A stretch of 54,899 nt of DNA, taken from assembly GCA_027858745.1 (NCBI GenBank), contig JAQICB010000144.1, positions 1-54,899 of the forward strand. Direction: 5' to 3'. The stretch is from Bacteroidales bacterium. GTDB lineage: Bacteria > Bacteroidota > Bacteroidia > Bacteroidales > UBA1715. Below are positions 27,293 to 35,779 of this stretch, in pieces; position 1 is the first letter of the stretch; each line of letters opens with the position of its first letter. The notes under the pieces are model-generated. The model was not told where the DNA came from. It made no database searches and saw nothing but the letters and a program-made list of their open reading frames with translations. Both the position numbers and the translations under genes were made by a program.

Positions 27293-28552
27293 ATGTCAAA
27301 AAAAATAATCCATACTCTTGTCTTTGCAACAGGAATTGTGTTGCCATTTATACTTATTATTTTGTATCCCGATTTGTACAATAAGTACGATTTTTCTGTC
27401 ATGAAAAGTTGGGCAAACTTTAGTGCTTCAATTTTTGATGTATATCTTACAACATGCCGCTGCGAATATCCCGCTCTTGGACTGATGCTGTCAACAATTC
27501 CAATTAAAATTGTAGGTGGTGATCCTGTTTTTTTTCGGCTCTATCTTGCTCTCTACGATGTGGCAATAATCATTGTGTTTTATTATTTACTCAGAGCTCT
27601 ATCTGTTAAGAATCCTTTGTTGTGGGCCGGACTTCTCGGTATAGTTCCATCTTCATGGGCGGGAACGTCATTGTGGGGGCAAATAGATAATATTGGTCAA
27701 TTGTTTGTTCTTGCTGCTTTTTTTATGGTGTATTTAATTTTTACCTATAAAAAAATAACATTAAAATATTATCTATACTGTATTATTGCTGGCGTGTTCG
27801 CTAGTTGTATGCTTATGACAAAGCAATTGTTGGTGTTTCCTTTTGCGGCATTGTCGGTTGTGGTATCAATAGTTATACTCATTCGTGACGATAGTGTGAA
27901 ACAAAAAATAGTGGCTTTTTTGTCTTTGTTTGTAGGTTTATTTGTGTCCGTTTTGTGTGTTGACGCTCTTTTTGAATTTGATGCACATTTTATCTCTCAT
28001 TTGCATCGAATTCTCGATGTGTATGGTTCGGAACGGCATTTACACGAAATTTCTGCAAATGGTTTTAACATCTGGATGTCACTTGGCTCTGATTTTGTTG
28101 ATGCAAGGCAAGCTTTTTGGCAGAATGTGACTCCTAAAACAGGAGGTTTTGTATTGTTTGCTGTATATAGTATAAGTATAGCTGCCTTTACTACATATAA
28201 ACTTTTTGTGCATAAAGTACACTTTTCAAAAACACATATGTTTGCCTGTTTGCTTTGCTTTTTTGCATTGTTCAATCTTGCATTTAATGTTTTGCTAACC
28301 GGTACGCATGAGCGGTATTTGTTATATTTTTATCCTTATATTATTCTTGCAAGTTTATTGTTGAAGCATAACGCAACTTTGTACATTTCACTTGGAATGG
28401 CAATTGTGTATGGCGTTTTTGTGCTCATCATATTAAATAGAGATTATGAATTAATCATTCATTATATTACCGGAGCTCTGCATCTCGCTTTTTTTGTGTA
28501 TCTTACGGTTTTGTTGTTTATGCAATTAAGTTTTTCAAAACATGCAAAATAG
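27293..28552 (+). CDS. GT-C-like multi-span glycosyltransferase
   Basis: 419 residues with about ten hydrophobic segments. The first periplasmic loop holds YDFSVMKSWANFSASIFDVY and CRCEYPALGLMLSTIP. The C-terminal third has THERYLLYFYPYIILASLLL, a pattern seen in GT-C mannosyl- and glucosyltransferases that use lipid-linked sugars. Family placement is by overall resemblance, and a Wzy-type polymerase is a possible alternative. It starts four bases after the U32 gene and overlaps the next gene by 11 bases. Confidence 0.6.
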   Translation: MSKKIIHTLVFATGIVLPFILIILYPDLYNKYDFSVMKSWANFSASIFDVYLTTCRCEYPALGLMLSTIPIKIVGGDPVFFRLYLALYDVAIIIVFYYLLRALSVKNPLLWAGLLGIVPSSWAGTSLWGQIDNIGQLFVLAAFFMVYLIFTYKKITLKYYLYCIIAGVFASCMLMTKQLLVFPFAALSVVVSIVILIRDDSVKQKIVAFLSLFVGLFVSVLCVDALFEFDAHFISHLHRILDVYGSERHLHEISANGFNIWMSLGSDFVDARQAFWQNVTPKTGGFVLFAVYSISIAAFTTYKLFVHKVHFSKTHMFACLLCFFALFNLAFNVLLTGTHERYLLYFYPYIILASLLLKHNATLYISLGMAIVYGVFVLIILNRDYELIIHYITGALHLAFFVYLTVLLFMQLSFSKHAK

Positions 28553-29705
28553 TTCGAAAAAATCGAAACATGTATTGTTTTTTTCATCGTGGTATCCAAC
28601 ACGTATCAATCCGACAAATGGCGATTTTGTTGTTCGTCACGGTGAGGCTGTTTCATTATTTTGTAAAGCTGCGGTGCTCCATGTTGCCTATGATACACAG
28701 ATGTCGCAACGAAAAGAAATTCTCTCCAACACGTCCCAATCATTGTCCGAATATATTTATTATTTTCGACTACCGTTTCTGTTGAAGTTTTTGAAACCAA
28801 TTTACTTTTTATTGCTCTATCGGCAAGCTTTTCGTTCATATGTGAAAAAACAAGGAAAACCTGACATTGTGCACCTTCATGTTATGTTTCCTCTTGTTAT
28901 TATTGCATTTTTGTGTAAACTTTTTTATGGAATTCCATACTGTATTACCGAGCACTGGACCGGTTATTTGCCCACAGCACCTAAACCTATTGGGAGATTA
29001 AAAAAATGGTATATTCAATTTTTTTCGCGATATAATTCCAGTGTTATGCCTGTGAGTGAGGATTTGCAAAAAGCTCTTCAAAATTATGGGGTGCGAGGTC
29101 AATATACAGTTGTACAAAATGTAGTTGATACGTCACTTTTTCACCCTTCACAGACCAAAGATTATGCAAAAATTCGCATAATACATATTTCACATTTAAA
29201 AGATGAACATAAAAATATTTCCGGAATGGTACGTGTGTTCAAAAAAGTGTGTGAAACAAATTCTCAACTTGTGCTGCAAATAGTATCTGAAAATCCCCCT
29301 TTATATGTGAAAGAGTATGTGGAAGAATTGGGTATTCAAACCAAGGTTGAATTCTTGGGGTATAAAAACCGCCATGATTTAGCTCAGGTTCTTCGTGAGG
29401 CTTCGTATTTACTTCTTTTTAGTAATTATGAGAATTTCCCCTGTGTTATTGTTGAAGCGCTTGCAAGTGGAATACCTGTTGTGAGTTCTGATGTGGGCGG
29501 TATTTCCGAACATATTTCATCGGAAAATGGAATTCTTGTTGAGTCCGGAAACGAAACAGAATTGCAAGTTGCTATTGACCACATGAATGTGCAAGCTGCT
29601 TTGTATGATGCGAATGCTCTCCATTCATATGCAGTAGAGCATTTTAGTTATGAGACGGTTGGAGCACAGATAGAGCATGTTTATGAACTAATGACTGTGA
29701 AATGA
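28542..29705 (+). CDS. Glycosyltransferase family 4
   Basis: 387 residues, cytoplasmic GT-B fold. It starts with a HVLFFSSWYPTRINPTNGDFVVRHGEAV stretch seen in GT4 enzymes of polysaccharide clusters. The GT1-type donor domain has the conserved EALASGIPVVSSDVGGISE with the catalytic-region glutamates, preceded by VEFLGYKNRHDLAQVL. It sits between a GT-C-like protein and a Wzx-like flippase, so it probably builds a glycan repeat unit. Donor sugar and acceptor cannot be read from sequence. Confidence 0.85.
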   Translation: MQNSSKKSKHVLFFSSWYPTRINPTNGDFVVRHGEAVSLFCKAAVLHVAYDTQMSQRKEILSNTSQSLSEYIYYFRLPFLLKFLKPIYFLLLYRQAFRSYVKKQGKPDIVHLHVMFPLVIIAFLCKLFYGIPYCITEHWTGYLPTAPKPIGRLKKWYIQFFSRYNSSVMPVSEDLQKALQNYGVRGQYTVVQNVVDTSLFHPSQTKDYAKIRIIHISHLKDEHKNISGMVRVFKKVCETNSQLVLQIVSENPPLYVKEYVEELGIQTKVEFLGYKNRHDLAQVLREASYLLLFSNYENFPCVIVEALASGIPVVSSDVGGISEHISSENGILVESGNETELQVAIDHMNVQAALYDANALHSYAVEHFSYETVGAQIEHVYELMTVK

Positions 29706-30979
29706 TTAAAAATATTACAAATACATTTTTTGTGCGAATACTGTATGCTGTCATAACGCTTCTTGTTGCAGTTATTATTTCCCGTTATTTAGGAGCAGAA
29801 GTGAAAGGTCAGCAGGGGTTGATATTAACAACAATTTCTTTATTGCATATTATAATGTGTTTGGTTGGTTCGGGAGCTATTGTGTATTTGATTCCCCGGC
29901 TTGCATATACACAATTATGTGTGGCTTCGTATGTCTGGATTATTGCAATGAGTGTGTTTTTTTATGTGGTTTCCCCATTAATTACGGCTCTTCCTCAGGG
30001 GGTTGCCGGGCATATTACTATTTTAACAGCCTTGTTGAGTCTTTCCAATTTTCATGTGAGTGTACTCGTTGCCCGGGAGAAAATAATTCTTGCCAATATT
30101 TTGGTGATAATTCAAATAGGCATTCAAATAATCACCTTGAGTATTGCAGTTTTTTTACTGAACATTGTGTCGGTTCAATCATATATTTACTCCTTATATA
30201 TAGCCTATGTTGTTTCCTATGTGTGTGCATTAATTATTTCACACAAACATGTTTTATTTGATTTTTCTCAACTTACCTGGAGCAATTTGTTGGAAGGAGG
30301 ACGAAAACTATTGCGATATGGTTTTTTTAACCAACTAGATGTGTTTGCACAAGTTTTAAGTTTTCGTTTTAGTTATTACATTTTAGCATTGTATGCCAGC
30401 GAAAAAGAGGTGGGAGTGTATTCTATAGCGGTTTCTATTGCTGAGTCAATTTGGTTAATTTCTCGCAGTATTAGCATGGTTCACTTTGCACGTGTTTCTA
30501 ATACCGAAGATTTTCAGGCAAATAGTTTATCAACCCTTGTTTTTATTAAAATCTCAACTATTCTTACGTTTTTTGCCATTGGGCTTGTATTGATTTTACC
30601 GGCAGATTTGTTCGTATTTATTTTTGGTAAAGAATTTTTTGCAGTCAAAACTATTTTATGGTACATCGCACCGGGAATATTGTTTTTTAGTGCATCATTT
30701 ATGATTAGCAGTTTGTTTTCGGGAATAGGCAAACAGCATATTAATAGTATTGCCAGTATAGTAGGGTTTGCGGTTACTCTTACCGGTGCGTATATGTTAA
30801 TTCCCCATTATGGATATATTGGAGCTGCTATAACAGCTACTTTTTCGTATAGTGCAACAGCAATAGTGAAAGTTATTTATTTTCAGAAAAAAACAGGTTA
30901 CACGCTTCGTTCGTATATTCCGTCAAAACACGATGTTGAGTCTTTTAAACGAATGGTGTATGAGAGATTGCATTCTTAG
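29702..30979 (+). CDS. Wzx-type polysaccharide flippase
   Basis: 425 residues with 12-14 hydrophobic segments. The N-terminal IKNITNTFFVRILYAVITLLVAVIISRYLGAEVKGQQGL is the pattern of oligosaccharide flippases of the MOP superfamily, with later repeat of the motif around EVGVYSIAVSIAES. It probably moves undecaprenol-linked glycans across the inner membrane. The start overlaps the GT4 stop by four bases (ATGA), and the stop overlaps that of the next, convergent gene by four bases. Confidence 0.8.
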   Translation: MIKNITNTFFVRILYAVITLLVAVIISRYLGAEVKGQQGLILTTISLLHIIMCLVGSGAIVYLIPRLAYTQLCVASYVWIIAMSVFFYVVSPLITALPQGVAGHITILTALLSLSNFHVSVLVAREKIILANILVIIQIGIQIITLSIAVFLLNIVSVQSYIYSLYIAYVVSYVCALIISHKHVLFDFSQLTWSNLLEGGRKLLRYGFFNQLDVFAQVLSFRFSYYILALYASEKEVGVYSIAVSIAESIWLISRSISMVHFARVSNTEDFQANSLSTLVFIKISTILTFFAIGLVLILPADLFVFIFGKEFFAVKTILWYIAPGILFFSASFMISSLFSGIGKQHINSIASIVGFAVTLTGAYMLIPHYGYIGAAITATFSYSATAIVKVIYFQKKTGYTLRSYIPSKHDVESFKRMVYERLHS

Positions 30980-32403
30980 TTCTTTCTCTTAGTTCGAAGC
31001 ATTATATTATAATGTGTGCCGGTGTAAGTGGTTTTTGCTTGATAAAAAATATAATCAATGCTATCTGTTTGAATATACTCAAAGTTTGCCCCAAGATGTT
31101 CGTTTTCATACACGTTTCCATAATCGTTTGTGAATATCGGATTGTTTTTATGTGGGGTAAATGTTATGCCACCATCAGTTGAAATAAATCCGCCTAACTG
31201 GGTATCATCAACATTCCCCGATTTATCTAAATACATTCGTCGTGTTATATAATGATGCCACGGACCCATTTTAAATTTTTTTGCACCGGCGAGTATTATG
31301 TATATGGTATCGTGAGATATTTTAATATAACATGGTTCTGTGGTTTTCGGGGAGCTTCGCCATCCGCTTGTGTGTATTGAAATAGGATTGTGTGGCGATT
31401 GTTCCCATGTTACTAAATCTTCTGAGCTTGCTATTCCAATTGATTCTTCAGATTTTGAGTTTTGTCCGTCGTACACCATTAGATACCCTGATTTATAAGG
31501 GCTTATTTTTGCATAAAAACACGCCTTTTCGTTCCACGTGCCGGAGACACCCGGAGAAACAACAGGATTTTTCTGTATTTTCCATGGATCGAGTAAAGAT
31601 TGGTCCGAAACAGCATATCCGATATGACGGTTTCCAAGACTATCATACCCATCTAAAAATAAATACCACTTATTATTATATCTTACAACATCACTTGTAA
31701 ATGGAGTTTGAGCATGTTTGTTTGATTTATCTCTGCCAGCCCACCAAACATTTTTAAAATCGGATGCTTGTAAAATCGGGTTACCATTATTGGCTGCTTC
31801 CCAATCAATTAAATTATCAGACATTGCAGCATATATTTGTATTCTATTCGTATCACATTCATTTGCTATAAGTATCCATTTTTGTAATAAACTATCATAT
31901 GCAATAGAAGAAAAATGTATGCTGTTTCCTGCAAATTCCGGCCAAATGTCGGGTGAAATAATGGGAGCAATCGAATGTTTCGTGTATCCAGATGGGTGTT
32001 TATTCCAAAAAACTACCCTTTGGGCAGTTTTCGGGAATCCGTTACCACGTAATAATTTTCCAAGAATTATTCGGTTGTTTTCAATGGATTTTATTTCACG
32101 AAGGTTTTCTACACCAGCATCATAAAGAGGTTTTTCTGTTCCCCAACCAATATACCATTGAGAAGAGATTGATGGGGTAATATAAAAATTCGGAGGTAAT
32201 ACTACTGTTATGATTGAATCAGCGATGTTACTTTCGTGAATTCGAAAGTAGGTGCCTTCAGTCGTATTATCTTGTTCGTAGTTAACAATCATGCACGCTT
32301 CATGGAGGAAAAACGGAAAATATGTTGTTTCTACCGTTTGTTTGCAGGATATGTGTATACTTATAAGTAGAGACCAAATAAATACATTTTTTGTGTTAAG
32401 CAT
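30976..32403 (-). CDS. Five-bladed beta-propeller glycosidase-like lipoprotein
   Basis: 475 residues. A short signal ending in SIHISC (Cys20) suggests a lipoprotein. The body shows repeated blade-like segments (NKWYLFLDGYDSLGNRHIGYAVSDQSLLDPWK, GYLMVYDGQNSKSEESIGIASSEDLVTWEQ, FISTDGGITFTPHKNNP) that recall GH43/GH32/GH130-type propellers. Acidic residues after blade starts are present, but catalytic residues cannot be assigned. It converges on the Wzx gene with stops overlapping, so it may act on the glycan made by that cluster or be unrelated. Confidence 0.6.
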   Translation of the reverse strand: MLNTKNVFIWSLLISIHISCKQTVETTYFPFFLHEACMIVNYEQDNTTEGTYFRIHESNIADSIITVVLPPNFYITPSISSQWYIGWGTEKPLYDAGVENLREIKSIENNRIILGKLLRGNGFPKTAQRVVFWNKHPSGYTKHSIAPIISPDIWPEFAGNSIHFSSIAYDSLLQKWILIANECDTNRIQIYAAMSDNLIDWEAANNGNPILQASDFKNVWWAGRDKSNKHAQTPFTSDVVRYNNKWYLFLDGYDSLGNRHIGYAVSDQSLLDPWKIQKNPVVSPGVSGTWNEKACFYAKISPYKSGYLMVYDGQNSKSEESIGIASSEDLVTWEQSPHNPISIHTSGWRSSPKTTEPCYIKISHDTIYIILAGAKKFKMGPWHHYITRRMYLDKSGNVDDTQLGGFISTDGGITFTPHKNNPIFTNDYGNVYENEHLGANFEYIQTDSIDYIFYQAKTTYTGTHYNIMLRTKRKN

Positions 32404-32488
32404 AGTTTAGGAACAATAATTATTTATATTCAAAAATATACATTTCCAAGTGATTATAAGTCATTATATTTATATAATGAACAATTAG

Positions 32489-32519
32489 TTGTTTCATTTT
32501 ATTAAAATAAATATATTTG
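32489..32519 (+). promoter_or_regulatory. Promoter (-33 TTG, -7 TATATTTG)
   Basis: TATATTTG at 32512-32519 matches TAnnTTTG, and a TTG at 32489-32491 lies 20 bases upstream. Predicted start is near 32526, giving a very short leader that begins with the Shine-Dalgarno region. The in-frame TTG at 32489 is thus promoter, not a start codon. Confidence 0.65.
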
Positions 32520-32526
32520 CAAAAAA

Positions 32527-32535
32527 AAAGGAGGA
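32527..32535 (+). promoter_or_regulatory. Strong Shine-Dalgarno sequence
   Basis: AAAGGAGGA sits seven bases before ATG 32543, a full anti-SD match. Such sites are rare in Bacteroidota, and I see no comparable one before the other genes I examined here. It decides the start at 32543 over ATG 32537. Confidence 0.65.
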
Positions 32536-32542
32536 GATGAAT

Positions 32543-32950
32543 ATGAGTATCTATAAAATGTACCCTAAAGATAAATTTGCCGTTGTAACATTCAAAACAG
32601 GAGATTTACACATAGATGAAATTGTGCGAATAAACAAAGCATACAAAGAAGATAAAGATTATAGCAACATACATTTTTTAGTTATGGTCTTTTTTGACTG
32701 TAATCTAATTTTTAATGAAAAAGATTTAGAAGATTTAGCAAAAGAATATTCAACTAATGTGCAACTAAATAATCACATTCGTAGCGTGTTTTTAGTAGAC
32801 GGTCCGAAAACAACTGCATTTGCACACCTTATTTCCACTCATACTCCCGAACAATCATTTTACTGTTCAACCTATGAAAAAGCATATGAGTTTTTATGTC
32901 CGGGTATTCCCTTTTCAGACTTTGTCGATAAAATAAAAGCGACAGGATAA
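32543..32950 (+). CDS. Conserved-looking hypothetical protein, possible SpoIIAA/STAS-like fold
   Basis: 135 residues, no signal or membrane segment. The first half (FAVVTFKTGDLHIDEIVRINKAYKEDKDYSNIHFLVMVFFDCNL) alternates beta and alpha in the way of STAS/SpoIIAA-like domains, and VQLNNHIRSVFLVDGPKTTAFAHLI continues that pattern, ending in YEKAYEFL, where such domains have their last helix. The family assignment is tentative. Its strong promoter and Shine-Dalgarno sequence suggest high expression. It converges on the YkgJ-type gene with five bases between. Confidence 0.55.
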   Translation: MSIYKMYPKDKFAVVTFKTGDLHIDEIVRINKAYKEDKDYSNIHFLVMVFFDCNLIFNEKDLEDLAKEYSTNVQLNNHIRSVFLVDGPKTTAFAHLISTHTPEQSFYCSTYEKAYEFLCPGIPFSDFVDKIKATG

Positions 32951-32955
32951 GTATT

Positions 32956-33438
32956 TTAAAGTTGAAGGTTTTTGAACACCTGATAAACAATCGGACACAC
33001 GTCAATATTTTTCGCATGAATCAGTAATATCTGATATGCCCGACGTCTGTCTGTATGTGGATATTCTTTGCATGCTCTGGGGCGTGACGTGTAGACGCTG
33101 CAATAATTGTCATCCATCAAAAAAGAGCAAGGCTGAGAGGTAAATACATAATCATTATCAGAATCGAGTGTGAAATATGCATCAATTATATGCGAAGGTT
33201 TTGTTTTAAGATGTTTTGCTAGTCGCTCAATATCTGAATATGATACTGCCGGGCTAATAGATTTACAGCACTGAGCACAATCCAGACAATCTATTTTTTC
33301 AGAGTAATAATCATGTAAAATGTGTAGTTTTGTGTCAAGATTTTTTGGTGGTTTTTTGCGAATACGAGCAATATCATGTTTTATTGTTTTAATGTCTGTC
33401 GCAGAACGAGAAAAAAAGTTTTGTAAGTACGAATTCAT
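32956..33438 (-). CDS. YkgJ family cysteine-cluster protein
   Basis: 160 residues from ATG 33438 (a start at 33471 would add a hydrophobic leader not expected for the family). Motif CLDCAQCCKSISPAVSYSDIERLA near the middle is followed by PCSFLMDDNYCSVYTSRPRACKEYPHTD, the YkgJ/UPF0153 pattern that binds zinc or iron. Function is unknown; members are suspected chelators or Fe-S proteins. It lies alone, oriented away from the tRNA-Ser gene. Cysteine pattern is of the same general type as the DUF3109 protein at 5.9 kb. Confidence 0.8.
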   Translation of the reverse strand: MNSYLQNFFSRSATDIKTIKHDIARIRKKPPKNLDTKLHILHDYYSEKIDCLDCAQCCKSISPAVSYSDIERLAKHLKTKPSHIIDAYFTLDSDNDYVFTSQPCSFLMDDNYCSVYTSRPRACKEYPHTDRRRAYQILLIHAKNIDVCPIVYQVFKNLQL

Positions 33439-33521
33439 AGAGAAAAAGAGATAAAATGAAATAAAATTCAAATTTAATGCAAATTTTTCTGTTCAAAATT
33501 TTCTCATCCAGTATTTTTATT

Positions 33522-33529
33522 TATTTTTG
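33522..33529 (+). promoter_or_regulatory. -7 promoter element of tRNA-Ser
   Basis: TATTTTTG matches TAnnTTTG and ends ten bases before the tRNA 5' end, the right distance for a transcript starting just before the mature tRNA. Confidence 0.6.
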
Positions 33530-33539
33530 ACATCGGAAG

Positions 33540-33629
33540 GGAGAGGTGGCCGAGTGGTTGAAGGCGCACGCCTGGAAAGTGTGTATACTGTGTGAAACGG
33601 TATCGAGGGTTCGAATCCCTCTCTCTCCG
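33540..33629 (+). tRNA. tRNA-Ser (anticodon GGA)
   Basis: A class II tRNA of 90 bases. The acceptor stem GGAGAGG pairs with TCTCTCC, with one G-T. D-arm GCCGAGTGGTTGAAGGC, anticodon loop CTGGAAA with GGA, a long variable arm and T-arm GAGGG-TTCGAAT-CCCTC are all visible. Discriminator is G33629, and CCA is not encoded. exbB follows 66 bases later without an obvious promoter of its own. Confidence 0.96.
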
Positions 33630-33695
33630 CACAAAGTAGTATTGTAGTAATAATAAATAATATAGTAAATCGAATTTTAATTTAATAGCATTGTT

Positions 33696-34523
33696 ATGAA
33701 AAAGTTATTTGCAGTTTTAATGGTTGTTGGATGTTTTTCAATGAACCTTTTTTCTCAACCAACAGAAGGTCAGGCCGATACTGCGGCGGTAGGTGATAGT
33801 GTGACGCAGGAAGATGCGCTTGCACAAGCTGATACACTTCAAACTGAAGTTGAAGTTGTTGATGATTCTGAAGAAGTTGTTGTAGAGAAAGGATTACATC
33901 AAGTAATTAAAGAAAAGTTTATTGAAGGTGGTGCCGGATTTATGGCTATTGTTGTTATCTGTCTTATTTTTGGATTGGCAATCGCAATTGAACGTATTAT
34001 CTACTTAAACCTTGCAACAACTAATACTGAAAAATTATTGGGTAAAGTTGAAGAAGCACTTGAAAATGGTGGTAAAGAAGCAGCTTTAGAAGTATGTCGT
34101 AATACTCCCGGTCCGGTTGCAAGTATCTTTTATCAAGGTATTAGTCGTGTAGACGAAGGTGTAGACGTGGTTGAAAAATCAGTTGTATCATATGGTAGTG
34201 TGCAAATGGGATTACTCGAAAAAGGGCTTACATGGTTGTCATTATTTATTGCACTTGCTCCTATGTTAGGTTTCATGGGTACAGTAATTGGTATGATTGA
34301 CGCATTTGACTCTATCGCTATTGCCGGTGATATTTCGCCAAACCTTGTGGCAGGAGGTATTAAAATAGCACTTATTACAACAGTTACCGGTCTTATTGTA
34401 GCAATGATTCTTCAAGTATTTTATAATTATTTACTGTCAAAAGTTGATAGTTTAACTTCTGATATGGAAGATGCTTCAATTTCTCTTGTTGATATTGTTG
34501 TTAAGTATAACGCAAAAAAATAA
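33696..34523 (+). CDS. exbB: ExbB/TolQ/MotA family proton channel protein
   Basis: 275 residues. A cleavable-looking signal (MKKLFAVLMVVGCFSMNLFSQ) and an acidic, Asp/Glu/Val-rich periplasmic extension of about 50 residues precede the core, common in Bacteroidota ExbB. Core helices are FMAIVVICLIFGLAIAIERIIYL (about 88-110), TWLSLFIALAPMLGFMGTVIGMIDAF (about 180-205) and IKIALITTVTGLIVAMILQVFYNYLLS. With ExbD it uses the proton gradient to energise TonB. First of a four-gene operon ended by a strong terminator. Confidence 0.92.
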   Translation: MKKLFAVLMVVGCFSMNLFSQPTEGQADTAAVGDSVTQEDALAQADTLQTEVEVVDDSEEVVVEKGLHQVIKEKFIEGGAGFMAIVVICLIFGLAIAIERIIYLNLATTNTEKLLGKVEEALENGGKEAALEVCRNTPGPVASIFYQGISRVDEGVDVVEKSVVSYGSVQMGLLEKGLTWLSLFIALAPMLGFMGTVIGMIDAFDSIAIAGDISPNLVAGGIKIALITTVTGLIVAMILQVFYNYLLSKVDSLTSDMEDASISLVDIVVKYNAKK

Positions 34524-34528
34524 TCATA

Positions 34529-35149
34529 ATGGATTTTAATAGAATTTTTAAAATAGTTTCAATTTCTTTATTTGCTATTGCAGCTCTCGGTATCTTTGTA
34601 TACATAGGGTATGCATCATCTAAAGATTGTTTGGGATGCTCTCTTCCAAAATGCGAAGGTGTTACTGAATCTGGTGAGGTTTATTTAAAAGCTGCCGATG
34701 AATGTGCTCGTCCGTATGCTGAAATACAAGAAGAGCAAGAACAAATAGAACAAATGAATGCCGCTATGGGATTGAGTAACGAAGGTGTTACTACCGATTG
34801 TTCGCAAGAATGTCTTTCGTATGCAGGTAATTTTATGACATTTGCTATTGTATTTGTTTTTATTGCTGGGATTTTAACTTTATTGTTTGCGGGATATAAT
34901 CTCGTTGTTAATCCTAAAAAAATCAAAGGTGTTTTGTTTGCCATTGTTGGTCTCGGAATAGCGGTGTTGATTTCATATGTGTTAGCATCTGATACTATTC
35001 CAAATATTATTGGATATGATGGGGTGATTTCACAGACTGAAGCAAAATGGGTTGAAACAACACTGTACATGTTATATATATTATTATCTGTTGCGGTACT
35101 TGGTATACTTGCATCCGGTGTTTCAAAAATTGTAAAAAATCGTAAATAA
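34529..35149 (+). CDS. Cysteine-rich four-helix membrane protein in the exb operon
   Basis: 206 residues; no family recognised. Four membrane helices at about 8-28, 101-124, 133-153 and 177-196. The first loop (about 30-100) is expected to face the periplasm and has six cysteines (34, 37, 42, 59, 91, 95), including CLGC, which lacks a heme-binding His. Helical acidic/Gln-rich stretch EIQEEQEQIEQM lies in the same loop. It sits five bases after exbB and 37 before exbD. An accessory subunit of the ExbB-ExbD complex is the natural inference from position only. Confidence 0.7.
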   Translation: MDFNRIFKIVSISLFAIAALGIFVYIGYASSKDCLGCSLPKCEGVTESGEVYLKAADECARPYAEIQEEQEQIEQMNAAMGLSNEGVTTDCSQECLSYAGNFMTFAIVFVFIAGILTLLFAGYNLVVNPKKIKGVLFAIVGLGIAVLISYVLASDTIPNIIGYDGVISQTEAKWVETTLYMLYILLSVAVLGILASGVSKIVKNRK

Positions 35150-35186
35150 TTGATATTTTTTATAATATCATTTTAATGTATGTATT

Positions 35187-35774
35187 ATGGCTCGAAGATT
35201 AGTTCCTGAAATAAATTCATCGTCAATGGCCGATATAGCTTTTATGCTGTTGATATTCTTCTTGGTAGCTACGACTATGGAAACGGATAAGGGTTTGTCT
35301 CGAACGTTACCTCCCTATGTTCCGCCTGAAGAACAAGAAGAAATTAAGGTTATTGAGAAGAATTTATTTGTTGTTTTTCTTAATAAAAATGACAATTTAA
35401 TGATAGAAAAAAAACCGGCTCATATTAATGAATTACGTGAGCGATGTGTTGATTTTTTAATGCACATGAATAATAATTCTGAAGATAATACTTATCCTGG
35501 TTATGAAACTCAAGATATTTCCATGCTTGGAGGAGGACAACAGCGTGTAACAAAAGCTATTGTGAGTATTCAAAATGATAGAGGATCTTCGTATGATAAT
35601 TATATTGAAGTGCAAAATGAGGTGGTCGCTGCATACAATATTGTACGTGATACATATGCTCGTAAGTTTTTTAATAAAAAATTCGATGATCTTAATGAGG
35701 ATGAGTATAATGCTATTAAGGAACTTATTCCTCAAAAGATTTCTGAAGCTGAACCAAAAAATATTGGAGGTTAA
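35187..35774 (+). CDS. exbD: ExbD/TolR family protein, copy 1
   Basis: 195 residues. Short N-terminus (PEINSSSMADIAFMLLIFFLVATTM) has the single membrane helix and the conserved Asp that carries protons (SMADIAF, D about 15). The periplasmic domain is longer than in classical ExbD (about 140), with a loop around 90-120 rich in Asn/Asp/Gly and Gln. The C-terminal VQNEVVAAYNIVRDTYARKFF is typical of Bacteroidota copies in this operon position. It is followed five bases later by a second exbD. Confidence 0.88.
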   Translation: MARRLVPEINSSSMADIAFMLLIFFLVATTMETDKGLSRTLPPYVPPEEQEEIKVIEKNLFVVFLNKNDNLMIEKKPAHINELRERCVDFLMHMNNNSEDNTYPGYETQDISMLGGGQQRVTKAIVSIQNDRGSSYDNYIEVQNEVVAAYNIVRDTYARKFFNKKFDDLNEDEYNAIKELIPQKISEAEPKNIGG

Positions 35775-35779
35775 TAATT

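Noticed and set aside
27293-32403. Possible horizontally acquired O-antigen island
   Set aside because: Base composition and codon use by eye match the neighbours, and no integrase, att site or IS flanks the cluster.
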